Made by a program: the position numbers and the translations under genes
Notes under the pieces: generated by a model
What the model was told of the DNA's origin: nothing
The model's input: the letters and a program-made list of their open reading frames with translations, nothing else
The model's database searches: none
Assembly (NCBI RefSeq): GCF_028290785.1
Contig: NZ_JAQGJD010000209.1
Span: forward strand, 1-62,512
Direction of reading: 5' to 3'
DNA: 62,512 bases
Origin: Tardiphaga sp.
GTDB taxonomy: Bacteria > Pseudomonadota > Alphaproteobacteria > Rhizobiales > Xanthobacteraceae
Part shown: positions 36,617 to 44,397 of the stretch, piece by piece
How the letters are laid out: every line of letters starts with the position of its first letter
Position numbering within the stretch: the first letter of the stretch is position 1

Positions 36617-37912
36617 ATGCCAATTCGCCTGACCACCCACAGCGCCGATTTCCCGTCGGCGTTTAACGCTTTCCTCAATGCCAAGCGCGAGGTCGCGGCC
36701 GATATCGAGACCGCCACCCGGGCCATCGTCGACGACGTCGCGCTGCGTGGCGACGCGGCGCTGCTCGAGGCCACCGAAAAGTTCGACCGTTTGAAGCTGG
36801 ATGCTGCCGGCCTGCGCATCACCGCGGCCGAGATCGATGCCGCCGTTGCGGCCTGTGACCAAGAAACTCTCGACGCGCTGAAATTCGCCCGCGACCGCAT
36901 CGAGCTGTTTCATGTCAGGCAGTTGCCGAAGGACGATCGCTTCACCGACGCGCTTGGCGTCGAGCTGGGCTGGCGCTGGAGCGCGATCGAAGCCGTCGGC
37001 CTTTATGTCCCCGGCGGCACCGCGGCCTATCCGTCGTCGGTGCTGATGAACGCGGTGCCGGCCAAGGTCGCCGGGGTGGACCGCGTGGTGATGGTGGTGC
37101 CGTCGCCGGACGGCCGGCTCAATCCGCTGGTGCTCGCCGCCGCGCATCTCGGCGGCGTCACCGAGATTTACCGCGTCGGCGGCGCGCAGGCGGTGGCCGC
37201 TTTGGCCTACGGCACCGAAACCATCGCGCCGGTGGCGAAAATCGTCGGCCCGGGCAACGCCTATGTGGCCGCCGCCAAGCGCCAGGTGTTCGGCAAGGTA
37301 GGCATCGACATGATTGCCGGCCCCTCCGAAGTGCTTGTTATCGCCGACCACACCGGCAATGCCGACTGGATCGCCGCCGACCTGCTTGCGCAGGCCGAGC
37401 ACGACGCCAATGCGCAGTCGATCCTGATCACCGACAATGCGGCGCTCGCCGACGATGTGGAGCGTGCCGTGGAAGCCCAGCTCACCACGCTGCCGCGCGC
37501 GGACATCGCGCGCAAATCCTGGATCGACTACGGCGCCATCATCCTGGTGCAGACGCTGGACGAGGCCGTGACGCTGGCCAATGCGATTGCCGCCGAGCAT
37601 CTGGAAATCATGACCGCCGACCCGGATGCGCTGTCGCTGCGGATTCGCAATGCCGGCGCGATTTTCCTGGGTCCGCATACGCCGGAGGCGATCGGCGACT
37701 ATGTCGGCGGTTCCAACCACGTCTTGCCGACGGCGCGGTCCGCCCGTTTCTCCTCCGGGCTCGGGGTGCTTGACTTCATGAAGCGAACGTCGATCCTGAA
37801 ATGCGGGCCGGACCAGCTACGGGCGCTGGGATCGGCTGCGATGACGCTGGGCAAGGCCGAAGGCCTCGATGCCCACGCCCGTTCCGTTGGATTGCGCCTT
37901 AACCTGCGATGA
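36617..37912 (+). CDS. hisD: Histidinol dehydrogenase
   Basis: 431 aa. Oxidizes L-histidinol to L-histidine with two NAD+, the last step of histidine synthesis. Family signatures are [35 protein letters not shown] and the HLEIM / [15 protein letters not shown]-terminal part with the zinc-binding region. The ATG at 36617 matches the family N-terminus. Its stop overlaps the next start by ATGA. No other his genes are in the window. Confidence 0.97.
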   Translation: MPIRLTTHSADFPSAFNAFLNAKREVAADIETATRAIVDDVALRGDAALLEATEKFDRLKLDAAGLRITAAEIDAAVAACDQETLDALKFARDRIELFHVRQLPKDDRFTDALGVELGWRWSAIEAVGLYVPGGTAAYPSSVLMNAVPAKVAGVDRVVMVVPSPDGRLNPLVLAAAHLGGVTEIYRVGGAQAVAALAYGTETIAPVAKIVGPGNAYVAAAKRQVFGKVGIDMIAGPSEVLVIADHTGNADWIAADLLAQAEHDANAQSILITDNAALADDVERAVEAQLTTLPRADIARKSWIDYGAIILVQTLDEAVTLANAIAAEHLEIMTADPDALSLRIRNAGAIFLGPHTPEAIGDYVGGSNHVLPTARSARFSSGLGVLDFMKRTSILKCGPDQLRALGSAAMTLGKAEGLDAHARSVGLRLNLR

Positions 37913-38403
37913 AGACAGCACCACCAGGGGATGACACCGACAACCGCATCGTGGCGGTGACGCTCGATGAGGAATCGATTGGCCGTTCCGGGCCGGATAT
38001 CGAGCACGAGCGCGCGATCGCGATCTACGACCTCGTCGAGAAGAACCTGTTCGCGCCGGATGGCGCCGAGGCAGGTCCCTTTACGCTGCATATCGGCATC
38101 ACCGGCAACCGGCTGATGTTCGACATTCGTCGTGAGGACGCCACGCCCGTGGTCGTGCACCTGCTGTCGCTGACGCCGTTCCGCCGCATCGTGAAGGACT
38201 ACTTCATGATCTGCGACAGCTACTACCAGGCGATTCGCACCGCGACCCCGGACAAGATCGAGGCCATCGACATGGGTCGCCGCGGCATCCATGACGAGGG
38301 CTCGCACACGCTGATGGAGCGGCTCAAAGGCAAGGTCCGGATCGACTTCGAGACCGCGCGGCGGCTGTTCACGCTGATCTCCGTCCTTCACTGGAAGGGT
38401 TGA
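37909..38403 (+). CDS. UPF0262 family protein
   Basis: 164 aa, starting in the ATGA overlap with hisD, so translation is coupled. Conserved regions are [20 protein letters not shown] and [20 protein letters not shown], which match UPF0262. It is confined mainly to alphaproteobacteria next to hisD; the function is unknown. Confidence 0.92.
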   Translation: MKTAPPGDDTDNRIVAVTLDEESIGRSGPDIEHERAIAIYDLVEKNLFAPDGAEAGPFTLHIGITGNRLMFDIRREDATPVVVHLLSLTPFRRIVKDYFMICDSYYQAIRTATPDKIEAIDMGRRGIHDEGSHTLMERLKGKVRIDFETARRLFTLISVLHWKG

Positions 38404-38438
38404 CGACGCATGAGAGCGTTGACCGTCACCACAAGCTC

Positions 38439-38513
38439 GTCATTGCGAGGAGCGAAGCGACGCGGCAATCCAGAAGGCCGCACGCGCGGTCGGGGTTGCT
38501 TTGCCGCCAGCGG
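38439..38513. repeat. GTCATTGCGAGGAGCGAAGC-type repeat (copy 1, partial)
   Basis: Opens GTCATTGCGAGGAGCGAAGC and continues with CGCGGCAATCCAG and a GGTTGCTTTGCC-type second half. It lacks the closing CGCAATGAC, so this copy looks truncated. The fuller copy is at 52107-52195. It lies between UPF0262 and the phosphatase gene; GTCATTGCGA also occurs alone at 19181. Confidence 0.75.
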
Positions 38514-38526
38514 GAACGGCTAGGCG

Positions 38527-38994
38527 ATGGCCGAGCCTCCGCGCGCACGCACGCCGCAGGCCGTGCTGTTCGCCTGCGGCCAGAACAGCATCCGCTCGGT
38601 GATGGCCGCCAGCCTTTTGCAGCAGATGTTTCCCCACGCGCTGTATGTGAAATCCGCCGGCGTGAAGAAGGGCGAGGTCGATCCGTTCGTCACCGCGGTG
38701 ATGGCCGAACTCGGCCAGGACGTCTCCAAACACAAGCCGACCACCTTCGAGGAACTCGACGACTGGGAAGGCCTCAACTTCGATCTGATCATCACGCTGT
38801 CGCCGGAGGCGCACCACAAGGCGCTGGACCTGACCCGCACCGACGCGGCCGAGGTGGAATACTGGCCGACCCAGGACCCCTCCGGCGTCGAAGGCAACCG
38901 CGAGCAGAAACTCGCCGCGTATCGCGAAGTGCTGGACGGCCTGCTGCTGCGGATCAGGAAGCGGTTTTCGAAGGGTGGCGCGGCAAGCGGGTGA
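38527..38994 (+). CDS. Low-molecular-weight protein-tyrosine-phosphatase/ArsC-family protein
   Basis: 155 aa. The phosphatase loop Cys-x5-Arg is Cys17-GQNSI-Arg23 followed by Ser24, with the acidic loop probably in PTQDPSG near residue 117. Its place after hisD-UPF0262 is conserved in alphaproteobacteria. It may be an arsenate reductase or a tyrosine phosphatase; the sequence does not decide. A repeat-rich island begins directly after its stop. Confidence 0.88.
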   Translation: MAEPPRARTPQAVLFACGQNSIRSVMAASLLQQMFPHALYVKSAGVKKGEVDPFVTAVMAELGQDVSKHKPTTFEELDDWEGLNFDLIITLSPEAHHKALDLTRTDAAEVEYWPTQDPSGVEGNREQKLAAYREVLDGLLLRIRKRFSKGGAASG

Positions 38995-39001
38995 GATTGC
39001 G

Positions 39002-39134
39002 TTCCCCGGACGCAGAGCACCGCGCCGCGCCTTCGCGGCGTGGTGCTCCGCAGAGCCGGTGTCCCGGTTGCTGGTTAACCACCGGGATCCCGGATCTGCG
39101 CAGCGGCACAAGAGCGCCGCAGCGCGTCCGGGAA
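39002..39134. repeat. Inverted repeat bounded by TTCCCCGGACGC / GCGTCCGGGAA
   Basis: TTCCCCGGACGC (39002-39013) is answered by GCGTCCGGGAA (39124-39134). Internal stems such as GCGCCGCG / CGCGGCG are also present. It begins 8 bp after the phosphatase stop. Arms match the hairpin at 29138-29163. Confidence 0.75.
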
Positions 39135-39150
39135 ACCGACACCGAGATCG

Positions 39151-39241
39151 TAGGGTGGGTTAGCGCGAAGCGCGTAGCCCACCGCCTCTCCGCATCGCTG
39201 GGTGGTGGGTTACGGCGCAAGAGCGCCTAACCCACCCTACG
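39151..39241. repeat. Inverted repeat, TAGGGTGGGTTAGCG variant (copy 3)
   Basis: TAGGGTGGGTTAGCGCGAAG at 39151 is answered by GCGCCTAACCCACCCTACGC at the right end. Inner arms GTAGCCCACC / GGTGGGTTAC also pair. It sits directly after the repeat at 39002-39134, forming a two-element tandem. Confidence 0.85.
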
Positions 39242-39301
39242 CGCTCAGTCGATTTGCTCCGCGGGTGTTGCCCATCATCGAGCAGGGTGGGATAAGAGGT
39301 C

Positions 39302-39787
39302 TCAGTGCTCGTTGACCGCAGCACCGAGCTTGATCAGGCTCAGCGAGCGGTTCGCGGTCTCGCGCAGGCGGCAGTAGCTCGCGTCGCCCCGGTACATGCC
39401 GGGCTCGACTTTGTCGAAGACTGCGCAAAAGCGATCACGCGACGCGGCGAAAGTTATCTGCGAGTCCTTGACCGCCTTGATCACGTCGGCGAACCCGCCG
39501 GCCTGGACCTTCTTTAGCGCCTCATTGGTTTTTTGGGTCCAAATGGCGAGTTCGCGCGCCGCGCAGGCTCTCCATTTGGCGACGTCGTCTTTCACGCCCT
39601 CTGCCGCTTTGATGCAGGGGTCGGCGACGAGCCCGACGCACGCGCCGCCGAAACCGCCGGTTTTCTCCGCGGTCTTCAGGCAGGCATCGATTACTGTAAC
39701 GTCGGCGGGCGCGGTGTCGTGGGCAAAAGCCATCGATGCGAGCGGGAGGTTTGCGGCGAGCATCGCGGCGGCAAGTATGAGCTTCAT
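39302..39787 (-). CDS. Secreted Cys-rich protein, LprI-like
   Basis: 161 aa with a signal peptide (about 1-23, ASMAFAHD). The mature part has six Cys in DACLKTAEKTGGFGGACVGL, DPC, WRACAARE, DRFCAVF and SYCRLRETANRS. The Cys/Arg pattern near the C-terminus resembles DUF1311/LprI lysozyme-inhibitor-like proteins, but this is a weak match. Its ATG overlaps the stop of a 52-aa gene by ATGA (39784-39787), so the two form a coupled operon. Confidence 0.72.
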   Translation of the reverse strand: MKLILAAAMLAANLPLASMAFAHDTAPADVTVIDACLKTAEKTGGFGGACVGLVADPCIKAAEGVKDDVAKWRACAARELAIWTQKTNEALKKVQAGGFADVIKAVKDSQITFAASRDRFCAVFDKVEPGMYRGDASYCRLRETANRSLSLIKLGAAVNEH

Positions 39788-39942
39788 TGGAGATCCGCCT
39801 TTTTGGGTAATGGCAGAATGACATCTGGCTTAGCAAATCTGTTGTTCCCTCCGGGCTTATCGATCCACCAGTCGTAGAATTCGATGGAAGCATCGATCCA
39901 ATCGGCAACTCTATTCCAGAGCTTGTAGATAGCTTTCTTCAT
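39784..39942 (-). CDS. Small Trp-rich protein, 52 aa, coupled to the secreted Cys-rich protein
   Basis: A short frame from ATG (39942) to TGA (39784): begins MKKAIYKLWNRVADWIDASI and ends KKADLQ, with five Trp/Tyr-rich turns (EFYDWWIDKPG). It is amphipathic with no clear membrane helix. The stop overlaps the downstream start as ATGA, strong evidence for translation coupling. The region is less GC-rich than its surroundings. No family is recognised; the start has no clear Shine-Dalgarno. Confidence 0.55.
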   Translation of the reverse strand: MKKAIYKLWNRVADWIDASIEFYDWWIDKPGGNNRFAKPDVILPLPKKADLQ

Positions 39943-40042
39943 GCGGATAGGTCGCTGATGCGGCTCTACTGGTTCAAGGCTGCGCGCTCTGTCACGTTCC
40001 TCGCTCAGGAGCGCGGGCTATGAGCATTCAATTCGCTCTCTC

Positions 40043-40071
40043 TTGACTATATTCCCATAGGGCCATATACC
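40043..40071 (+). promoter_or_regulatory. Sigma-70-type promoter ahead of the structured element
   Basis: TTGACT (40043-40048) and TATACC (40066-40071) are spaced by exactly 17 bases. The predicted start of transcription is near 40078, at the left edge of the structured element (40081). Prediction only. Confidence 0.5.
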
Positions 40072-40080
40072 TACACCCGT

Positions 40081-40591
40081 CCCGCCCCACGAGAGGGGCG
40101 TTTCGCGATCGTCACGATCCGCGGGGCGGGATGCGGTGGACGCGGCAGCGTCGCGCCGCGGAGCGTGGCCAGGGCGCGAGCCCGGCGGAGGGATGCGCGC
40201 CTTGTACAAAGGGCGTGTCCGGAGGCCGGAGGAGGGTGAGGCCAGGCGCTGCGGCGGACGACGACGCTGTGCGGTACGGACCGGGGCGGAGATGCGCCCC
40301 ATTCGTATCGCCTTGCGCGGCGGCCCAAGTCGTGTGGTCGCGACCGCAATCCGGCCGGCCCCCCAGCGCTGTCCAAATCCGGACGCCCCGGGGCCCCAAG
40401 GAGACGACGGCATCAGGTGATACGTCACCGCCGGGGAGAGCACGAAGCAAGCCGACAGCCCATCGCGTGCGGAACGCCGGACGAACCGGTGCTTTCGTGG
40501 TGACTCGCTCGTGTGCTTTTTACACTTTCGCACACGAGGCTGCGGACGCATCGGGCGTCCGGCGTTCCGCGCGCCCTCTTTCCGGAGAGGG
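40081..40591 (+). ncRNA. Roughly 510-bp structured element, candidate non-coding RNA / RNA-bearing repeat
   Basis: A GC-rich stretch with no convincing protein in any frame but many stems. (1) CCCGCCCC (40081-40088) pairs with GGGGCGGG (40123-40130), enclosing GATCGT-C-ACGATC (40107-40119). (2) GGTGA-TACG-TCACC (40416-40429) is a UACG-capped hairpin. (3) A perfect 15-bp long-range stem joins 40469-40483 and 40556-40570, extendable by four pairs. (4) Inside it CTCGTGTGC (40508-40516) pairs with GCACACGAG (40530-40538). (5) CCCTCT-TTCCGG-AGAGGG (40574-40591) closes the element. It is not tmRNA, RNase P RNA, 6S or SRP RNA by inspection. From memory, related sequences recur in Bradyrhizobium genomes; this is unverified. 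Plus strand is assumed from the promoter. Confidence 0.5.
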
Positions 40592-40662
40592 TGCCAGGAA
40601 ATAGGCAAAACTCGGGCGCTCCGGCGCCGCGAGATCGCGGGAGTCTGGCTGTGACCCAAGCT

Positions 40663-40791
40663 GTCATTCCGGGGCGCAGGCGGCGCCAGCCGCATGCGAA
40701 CCCGGAATCCCGAGATGTTCAGCGCTGCGAGACTCCCATGTCGGGATTCCGGGTTCGCGACCGCCTGGCGGCGTTCGCGCCCCGGAATGAC
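40663..40791. repeat. Palindromic repeat, ATTCCGGGGCG family (copy 3)
   Basis: GTCATTCCGGGGCG (40663-40676) is answered by CGCCCCGGAATGAC (40778-40791). Inner arms CGAACCCGGAATCCCGA / TCGGGATTCCGGGTTCG pair as well. It is the fullest copy of the family at 7804-7912 and lies between the structured element and maf. Confidence 0.9.
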
Positions 40792-40872
40792 GGCCCCGGG
40801 GCCGGTTGCCGCGGCATGGCCCTTCCGATACGTTCCGCGCGCATTCCCGCCCTCGGATTGATCAAAACCCGC

Positions 40873-41496
40873 ATGCTCGGCCGTCCCAAATTCGTTCTCG
40901 CTTCCGGCTCGCCCCGCCGCCTCAGCCTGCTCAACCAGGCCGGCATCGAGCCCGATGCGCTGCGTCCCGCCGATGTCGACGAGACCCCGAAGCGTGGCGA
41001 GCTGCCGCGCGCCTGCGCCAATCGGCTGGCGCGCGCCAAGGCCGAGGCCGCGCTGAAATCGGTGCAACTCGACGACGAATTGCGTGGCTCGTTCATCCTG
41101 GCCGCCGACACCGTGGTTGCGGTCGGCCGCCGTATCCTGCCCAAGGCGGAACTGGTCGATGAGGCCTCGCAGTGCCTGCGGCTGCTGTCCGGGCGCAATC
41201 ACCGCGTCTACACCGCGGTGTGCATCGTGACCCCCAAGGAAAGCTTCCGGCAGCGCCTGATCGAAACCAAGGTGCGCTTCAAGCGGCTCAGCGAGGAAGA
41301 CATCCAGACCTACATCGGCTCCGGCGAATGGCGCGGCAAAGCCGGCGGCTACGCCGTGCAGGGCATCGCTGGCTCGTTCGTGGTCAAGATGGTCGGCTCC
41401 TACACCAATATCGTCGGCCTGCCGCTGTACGAGACCGTGTCGCTGCTGGGAGGCGAGGGCTTCCCGATTCGATTCGGGTGGCTGAATGCCAGTTAA
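40873..41496 (+). CDS. maf: Maf-family nucleoside-triphosphate pyrophosphatase
   Basis: 207 aa. Maf signature [19 protein letters not shown] (about 6-24) and the catalytic-acid segment [16 protein letters not shown], then [17 protein letters not shown] and NIVGLPLYE. It hydrolyses non-canonical or modified NTPs, or dTTP/UTP. The ATG at 40873 is chosen because it begins the domain; longer frames run into repeats. It overlaps yacG by 11 bp. Confidence 0.93.
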   Translation: MLGRPKFVLASGSPRRLSLLNQAGIEPDALRPADVDETPKRGELPRACANRLARAKAEAALKSVQLDDELRGSFILAADTVVAVGRRILPKAELVDEASQCLRLLSGRNHRVYTAVCIVTPKESFRQRLIETKVRFKRLSEEDIQTYIGSGEWRGKAGGYAVQGIAGSFVVKMVGSYTNIVGLPLYETVSLLGGEGFPIRFGWLNAS

Positions 41497-41680
41497 GCCC
41501 CCGGAACCCGCCCGGGCCGCGGAAAAACCCACTAGGCCGTGCCCGATCTGCGGCAAGCCGTCGGTCGTGGACGCCCGGCCGTTCTGCTCGGAACGCTGCC
41601 GCGACGTCGACCTGAACCGCTGGTTGTCGAATTCCTATGCGATTCCCGGCAAACCGGAAGACGACGACGACGCCGAATAG
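41486..41680 (+). CDS. yacG: DNA gyrase inhibitor YacG-type zinc protein
   Basis: 64 aa. Four zinc Cys: CPIC (about 19-22) and CSERC (about 34-38), followed by the [14 protein letters not shown] signature and an acidic tail. Binds gyrase in E. coli. It overlaps maf and continues the maf-yacG-tRNA-Phe arrangement. Confidence 0.93.
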   Translation: MPVKPPEPARAAEKPTRPCPICGKPSVVDARPFCSERCRDVDLNRWLSNSYAIPGKPEDDDDAE

Positions 41681-41701
41681 GCCGGCGCGGCCGCGCCGGC
41701 C
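41680..41701. terminator. 22-bp perfect palindrome after yacG
   Basis: GGCCGGCGCGG / CCGCGCCGGCC forms a perfect palindrome starting at the last base of the yacG stop. Only a short TT follows, so it could be a weak terminator. Confidence 0.45.
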
Positions 41702-41772
41702 TTCGCAGAACCGGCAATTTACCCTTGTTTTGACGACGGAATCCGCAATCGCTGCAATCGTCATCGAGCGGG

Positions 41773-41801
41773 TGGACAGGGCCCGTCAGCCTGCCTATAA
41801 A
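41773..41801 (+). promoter_or_regulatory. Promoter of tRNA-Phe
   Basis: TGGACA (41773-41778), 17-base spacer, TATAAA (41796-41801). The tRNA begins 30 bases further at 41831. Confidence 0.65.
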
Positions 41802-41830
41802 CCGGCGCTCCCGGACTTGATCCGGAAGGC

Positions 41831-41906
41831 GCCCGGGTAGCTCAGTTGGTAGAGCATGCGACTGAAAATCGCAGTGTCGGTGGTTCGAACCCGCCCCCGG
41901 GCACCA
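41831..41906 (+). tRNA. tRNA-Phe (anticodon GAA)
   Basis: 76 nt including encoded CCA. Acceptor GCCCGGG with CCCGGGC; D arm GCTC-AGTTGGTA-GAGC; anticodon stem TGCGA/TCGCA with loop CTGAAAA, giving anticodon GAA; T arm GGTTCGAACCC. Canonical. Confidence 0.97.
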
Positions 41907-42150
41907 TTCAGCATTCAGCGCTGTCGTCGCATTCCCACCAGGTTTGAACGCCGTCGGTTGTCGTCACAGCCACAGCGCGGTGGCCCGCACACCCAGTTCT
42001 GGCAAAATAGTGCTGGAAAGCAACCCTAGATTGCTCGATATTTCGTAGCGCGAGAATGATTTTGGGAACGGATCGAGGCGGCAGGCCTCTCCATCTGGTT
42101 GGACTAAGATTTAAATCCAGAGTCGATTTGTTCCGATGTCAGGAGCGGAC

Positions 42151-43407
42151 ATGGGTCAGGACGAATATATCATCCTGCGCCGGGGAGGCTCGGCGAGGGC
42201 CAGGGGCAATCTGGATTGGCAGATGCGGGGCCTCGATAGCCTGGCGATGCGGGATGGGGGGCCGATCCGGGATCACCAGCATGAGGCGCCGCCCCAGCCC
42301 AACCTCACGGTTGCCTCCCTCAACGAAAATGAGGCTGCAGATCTGCAGCGCGACGATGACGTTCTTGCCTCCGCGCTCTCGATCCCGATTTCGCTGATCC
42401 GGCCCATGGCGGTCGGCGCCGGTGAAGATGCCCAAGCGGAGCAATCGGCCCGCGCCGCGGGCATCTCGTGGGGCGTGCAGGAAGTCGCTCCCCATGCCGG
42501 ACCCGACGCCGGAGCCGCGACCACCGTGGCCGTGCTCGACACCGGCATCGATCCGACCCATCCGGCCTTCAACGGCGTCAACCTGACGCGGAAGAATTTT
42601 TCAAAGTCTCCCAACGAGGACGACGTGTTCGGCCACGGCACGCACTGCGCCGGGACGATCTTCGGTCGCGACGTGGACGGTGTGCGGATCGGCATTGCGC
42701 GCGGGGTGCGCAACGCGCTGATCGGAAAAATTCTCGACGACCGCGGCAGCGGCGGCACCGCCGATGTCGCCAGGGCGATGCAGTGGGCGAGCGATCAGGG
42801 CGCCCGCGTGATCTCGATGTCGCTTGGCATCGAATTCGGCAACCTCGTCAAATGGCTGGAGGAATCCGGCAAGCCGCCCGCCGAAGTATTGTCGCGGGCG
42901 CTGTCGGCGTATCGCGATTCCGTTCGTCTGTTCGATACCACGGTCCAGTCGCTCGGCGCCCAGGGCGTGATGGTGCGCGGAGGGGCGATCGTCGTCGCCG
43001 CCGCCGGAAATGAAAGCGCCAGGACGGCCGCCAGCCCGTACATCATCGATGTCAGCCTCCCCGCTGCGGCGGTGGGCATGATATCGGTGGGCGCCGTGGG
43101 CAAGGGTGCGGGCGGCTACAACATCGCATCGTTCTCGAATACCAATCCAATGCTTTGCGCCCCAGGCGTCGGGATCGTCTCTGCGAAATGCGGTGGTGGC
43201 CTTGCCGCCATGGACGGCACAAGCATGGCCGCTCCGCACGTGTCGGGCGCGGCGATCCTGTGGTCCGAACGGGTGGTTCAGGACAACCCACGCGCCAGTA
43301 TAGAAATCGTGAAAGCCAAATTGATCGCGGGATGCAAGGCGACGGGATTTTCGCCGGCTGTGGCGGCAGGGGATCGAGGGGCCGGTCTGGTTCAGGCTCC
43401 GGCTTGA
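42151..43407 (+). CDS. S8-family serine protease (subtilase)
   Basis: 418 aa from the ATG at 42151, preceded by AGGAG. The catalytic triad is Asp130 (VAVLDTGIDPTHPAF), His162 (FGHGTHCAGT) and Ser358 (GTSMAAPHVSG), with oxyanion Asn287 (AAAGNESA). About 125 residues precede the catalytic domain, with no signal peptide, so it may be a cytoplasmic or non-classically exported protease, or have an N-terminal inhibitory pro-region. It lies beside the quorum-sensing operon and is convergent with it. Confidence 0.92.
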   Translation: MGQDEYIILRRGGSARARGNLDWQMRGLDSLAMRDGGPIRDHQHEAPPQPNLTVASLNENEAADLQRDDDVLASALSIPISLIRPMAVGAGEDAQAEQSARAAGISWGVQEVAPHAGPDAGAATTVAVLDTGIDPTHPAFNGVNLTRKNFSKSPNEDDVFGHGTHCAGTIFGRDVDGVRIGIARGVRNALIGKILDDRGSGGTADVARAMQWASDQGARVISMSLGIEFGNLVKWLEESGKPPAEVLSRALSAYRDSVRLFDTTVQSLGAQGVMVRGGAIVVAAAGNESARTAASPYIIDVSLPAAAVGMISVGAVGKGAGGYNIASFSNTNPMLCAPGVGIVSAKCGGGLAAMDGTSMAAPHVSGAAILWSERVVQDNPRASIEIVKAKLIAGCKATGFSPAVAAGDRGAGLVQAPA

Positions 43408-43465
43408 TCGGCACTCCGGCCTTTCGCAACAGGACACCGTCCCCATTCAATCCGGCCGTCAGGTT

Positions 43466-43699
43466 CTACTCAGCGGCGCCCCGCTTGGCAGCCTGCGATC
43501 CGCTGCCGCGAGCATCGACGGGGTCGTTGGAGAGATAGGCCGCCAGCCGGATGCCTTCGTTCAGCAACGCCATTTTCAGGAGTTCGACGGTGGTGTCGGA
43601 CCGGCACGCCTCCGCCACCTTGATCGCATGGAGGATAGTGGTCACCAGGCTGTCCTCGGTCGCCCTGCCTTCGATGACCCGAAGATGTATCAACGACAT
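43466..43699 (-). CDS. Small helical protein downstream of luxI, 77 aa
   Basis: Starts MSLIHLRVIEGRATEDSL, then a helical segment (TILHAIKVAEACRSDTTVELLKMAL) and a basic tail. No signal or membrane helix. It begins 1 bp after luxI ends, so it is probably the third gene of the luxR-luxI transcription unit. Function unknown; not a known anti-activator by sequence. Confidence 0.65.
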   Translation of the reverse strand: MSLIHLRVIEGRATEDSLVTTILHAIKVAEACRSDTTVELLKMALLNEGIRLAAYLSNDPVDARGSGSQAAKRGAAE

Positions 43700-43700
43700 C

Positions 43701-44315
43701 TCACGCGCTCCGGCGTTGAGCGACCGTCTCGTCGAGCACCGAACTTTCGATGTTGACGGACTTGCGGACGCGCGACAGGCAATTCTCGCTGACGCTGAAA
43801 AACACGGCGATGACTGCTTCACCCGCGATCATCTGCGACAGCCCGAGCGGCTCGATCTCGAAGCCGAACCCCTGCAGGATCGGCAGTCGCAGCGGGCTGA
43901 TCACCGACGTATAGCCGGAAAGGCCCTCCTCCAGGCCGTATTCCTGAATGGCGACCAACAGCTCGAAATAGTGTCGGCTGCGGCGTTCAGATTTGCGCAT
44001 CGCAAAGCGCGTCAGTTCGAGTACGTCGCTGCGCTGCGGGATTGCGCCATCGACCAGCGTCGGGAATTGCTCGGTCAGCATATGCGGCAACACCGTCGGG
44101 CACAGCCGGAAACCGCCGGCCACGACATGGTGATCGTTTGCAGCAATCAGATAGGTGGCTGAAGCGTTGTCGTACTGGTCTTTTTCGTAGATGCCGTCCA
44201 CCTCCAGGTCGGTCCAGCCGCGTTCCTGGACAAACACCTCATGCCGTAACCGGAATTGCCGCTCCATGAGATCGGCAAACTGGCGGCTGTTGCCGTTGTG
44301 AACGACCCTGATCAT
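43701..44315 (-). CDS. LuxI-family acyl-homoserine-lactone synthase
   Basis: 204 aa. Conserved LuxI residues are visible: FRLRHEVFV (Arg24, Phe28), W34, the acidic pair near 46-49, GGFR (Arg70) and ELTR (Glu100, Arg103). GAGGAG precedes the ATG at 44315. Relatives in Bradyrhizobium and Rhodopseudomonas (BjaI, RpaI) use isovaleryl- or coumaroyl-CoA, so the acyl group here may be unusual, but this is inference. The LuxR gene lies just upstream on the same strand. Confidence 0.88.
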   Translation of the reverse strand: MIRVVHNGNSRQFADLMERQFRLRHEVFVQERGWTDLEVDGIYEKDQYDNASATYLIAANDHHVVAGGFRLCPTVLPHMLTEQFPTLVDGAIPQRSDVLELTRFAMRKSERRSRHYFELLVAIQEYGLEEGLSGYTSVISPLRLPILQGFGFEIEPLGLSQMIAGEAVIAVFFSVSENCLSRVRKSVNIESSVLDETVAQRRSA

Positions 44316-44397
44316 GAAAACACTCCTCACCTGCAATGGTGGGAGCATTCATGTCCGCCGGGCGGTCAACCATTCCGTGGGCAGGGTATTGACAAAC

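Noticed and set aside
35975-37720. Minus-strand 581-aa frame.
   Set aside because: Antisense to DUF2948 and hisD and crosses a repeat.
40081-40591. tmRNA, RNase P RNA, 6S RNA or SRP RNA as the identity of the structured element.
   Set aside because: None of the diagnostic cores (tRNA-like ends, the RNase P GAGGAAAGTCC-type core, SRP GGAA/AGCA loops) was found.
40131-40604. Plus-strand frames of 94-157 aa inside the structured element.
   Set aside because: Arg/Ala/Gly-rich, no ribosome-binding site, and the DNA is constrained by hairpins. More likely non-coding.
38995-40872. CRISPR array or transposon as an explanation for the repeat island.
   Set aside because: No regularly spaced short direct repeats, no cas genes, and no transposase or integrase frame.
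40018-41556. Long minus-strand frame of about 512 aa across the structured element and maf.
   Set aside because: It runs antisense to maf, crosses two palindromic repeats and has low-complexity Arg/Pro/Gly composition. Shadow frame.
44335-44374. lux box between luxR and luxI.
   Set aside because: Only short AATGGT/ACCATT words 28 bases apart; no 18-20 bp palindrome as in known lux boxes.
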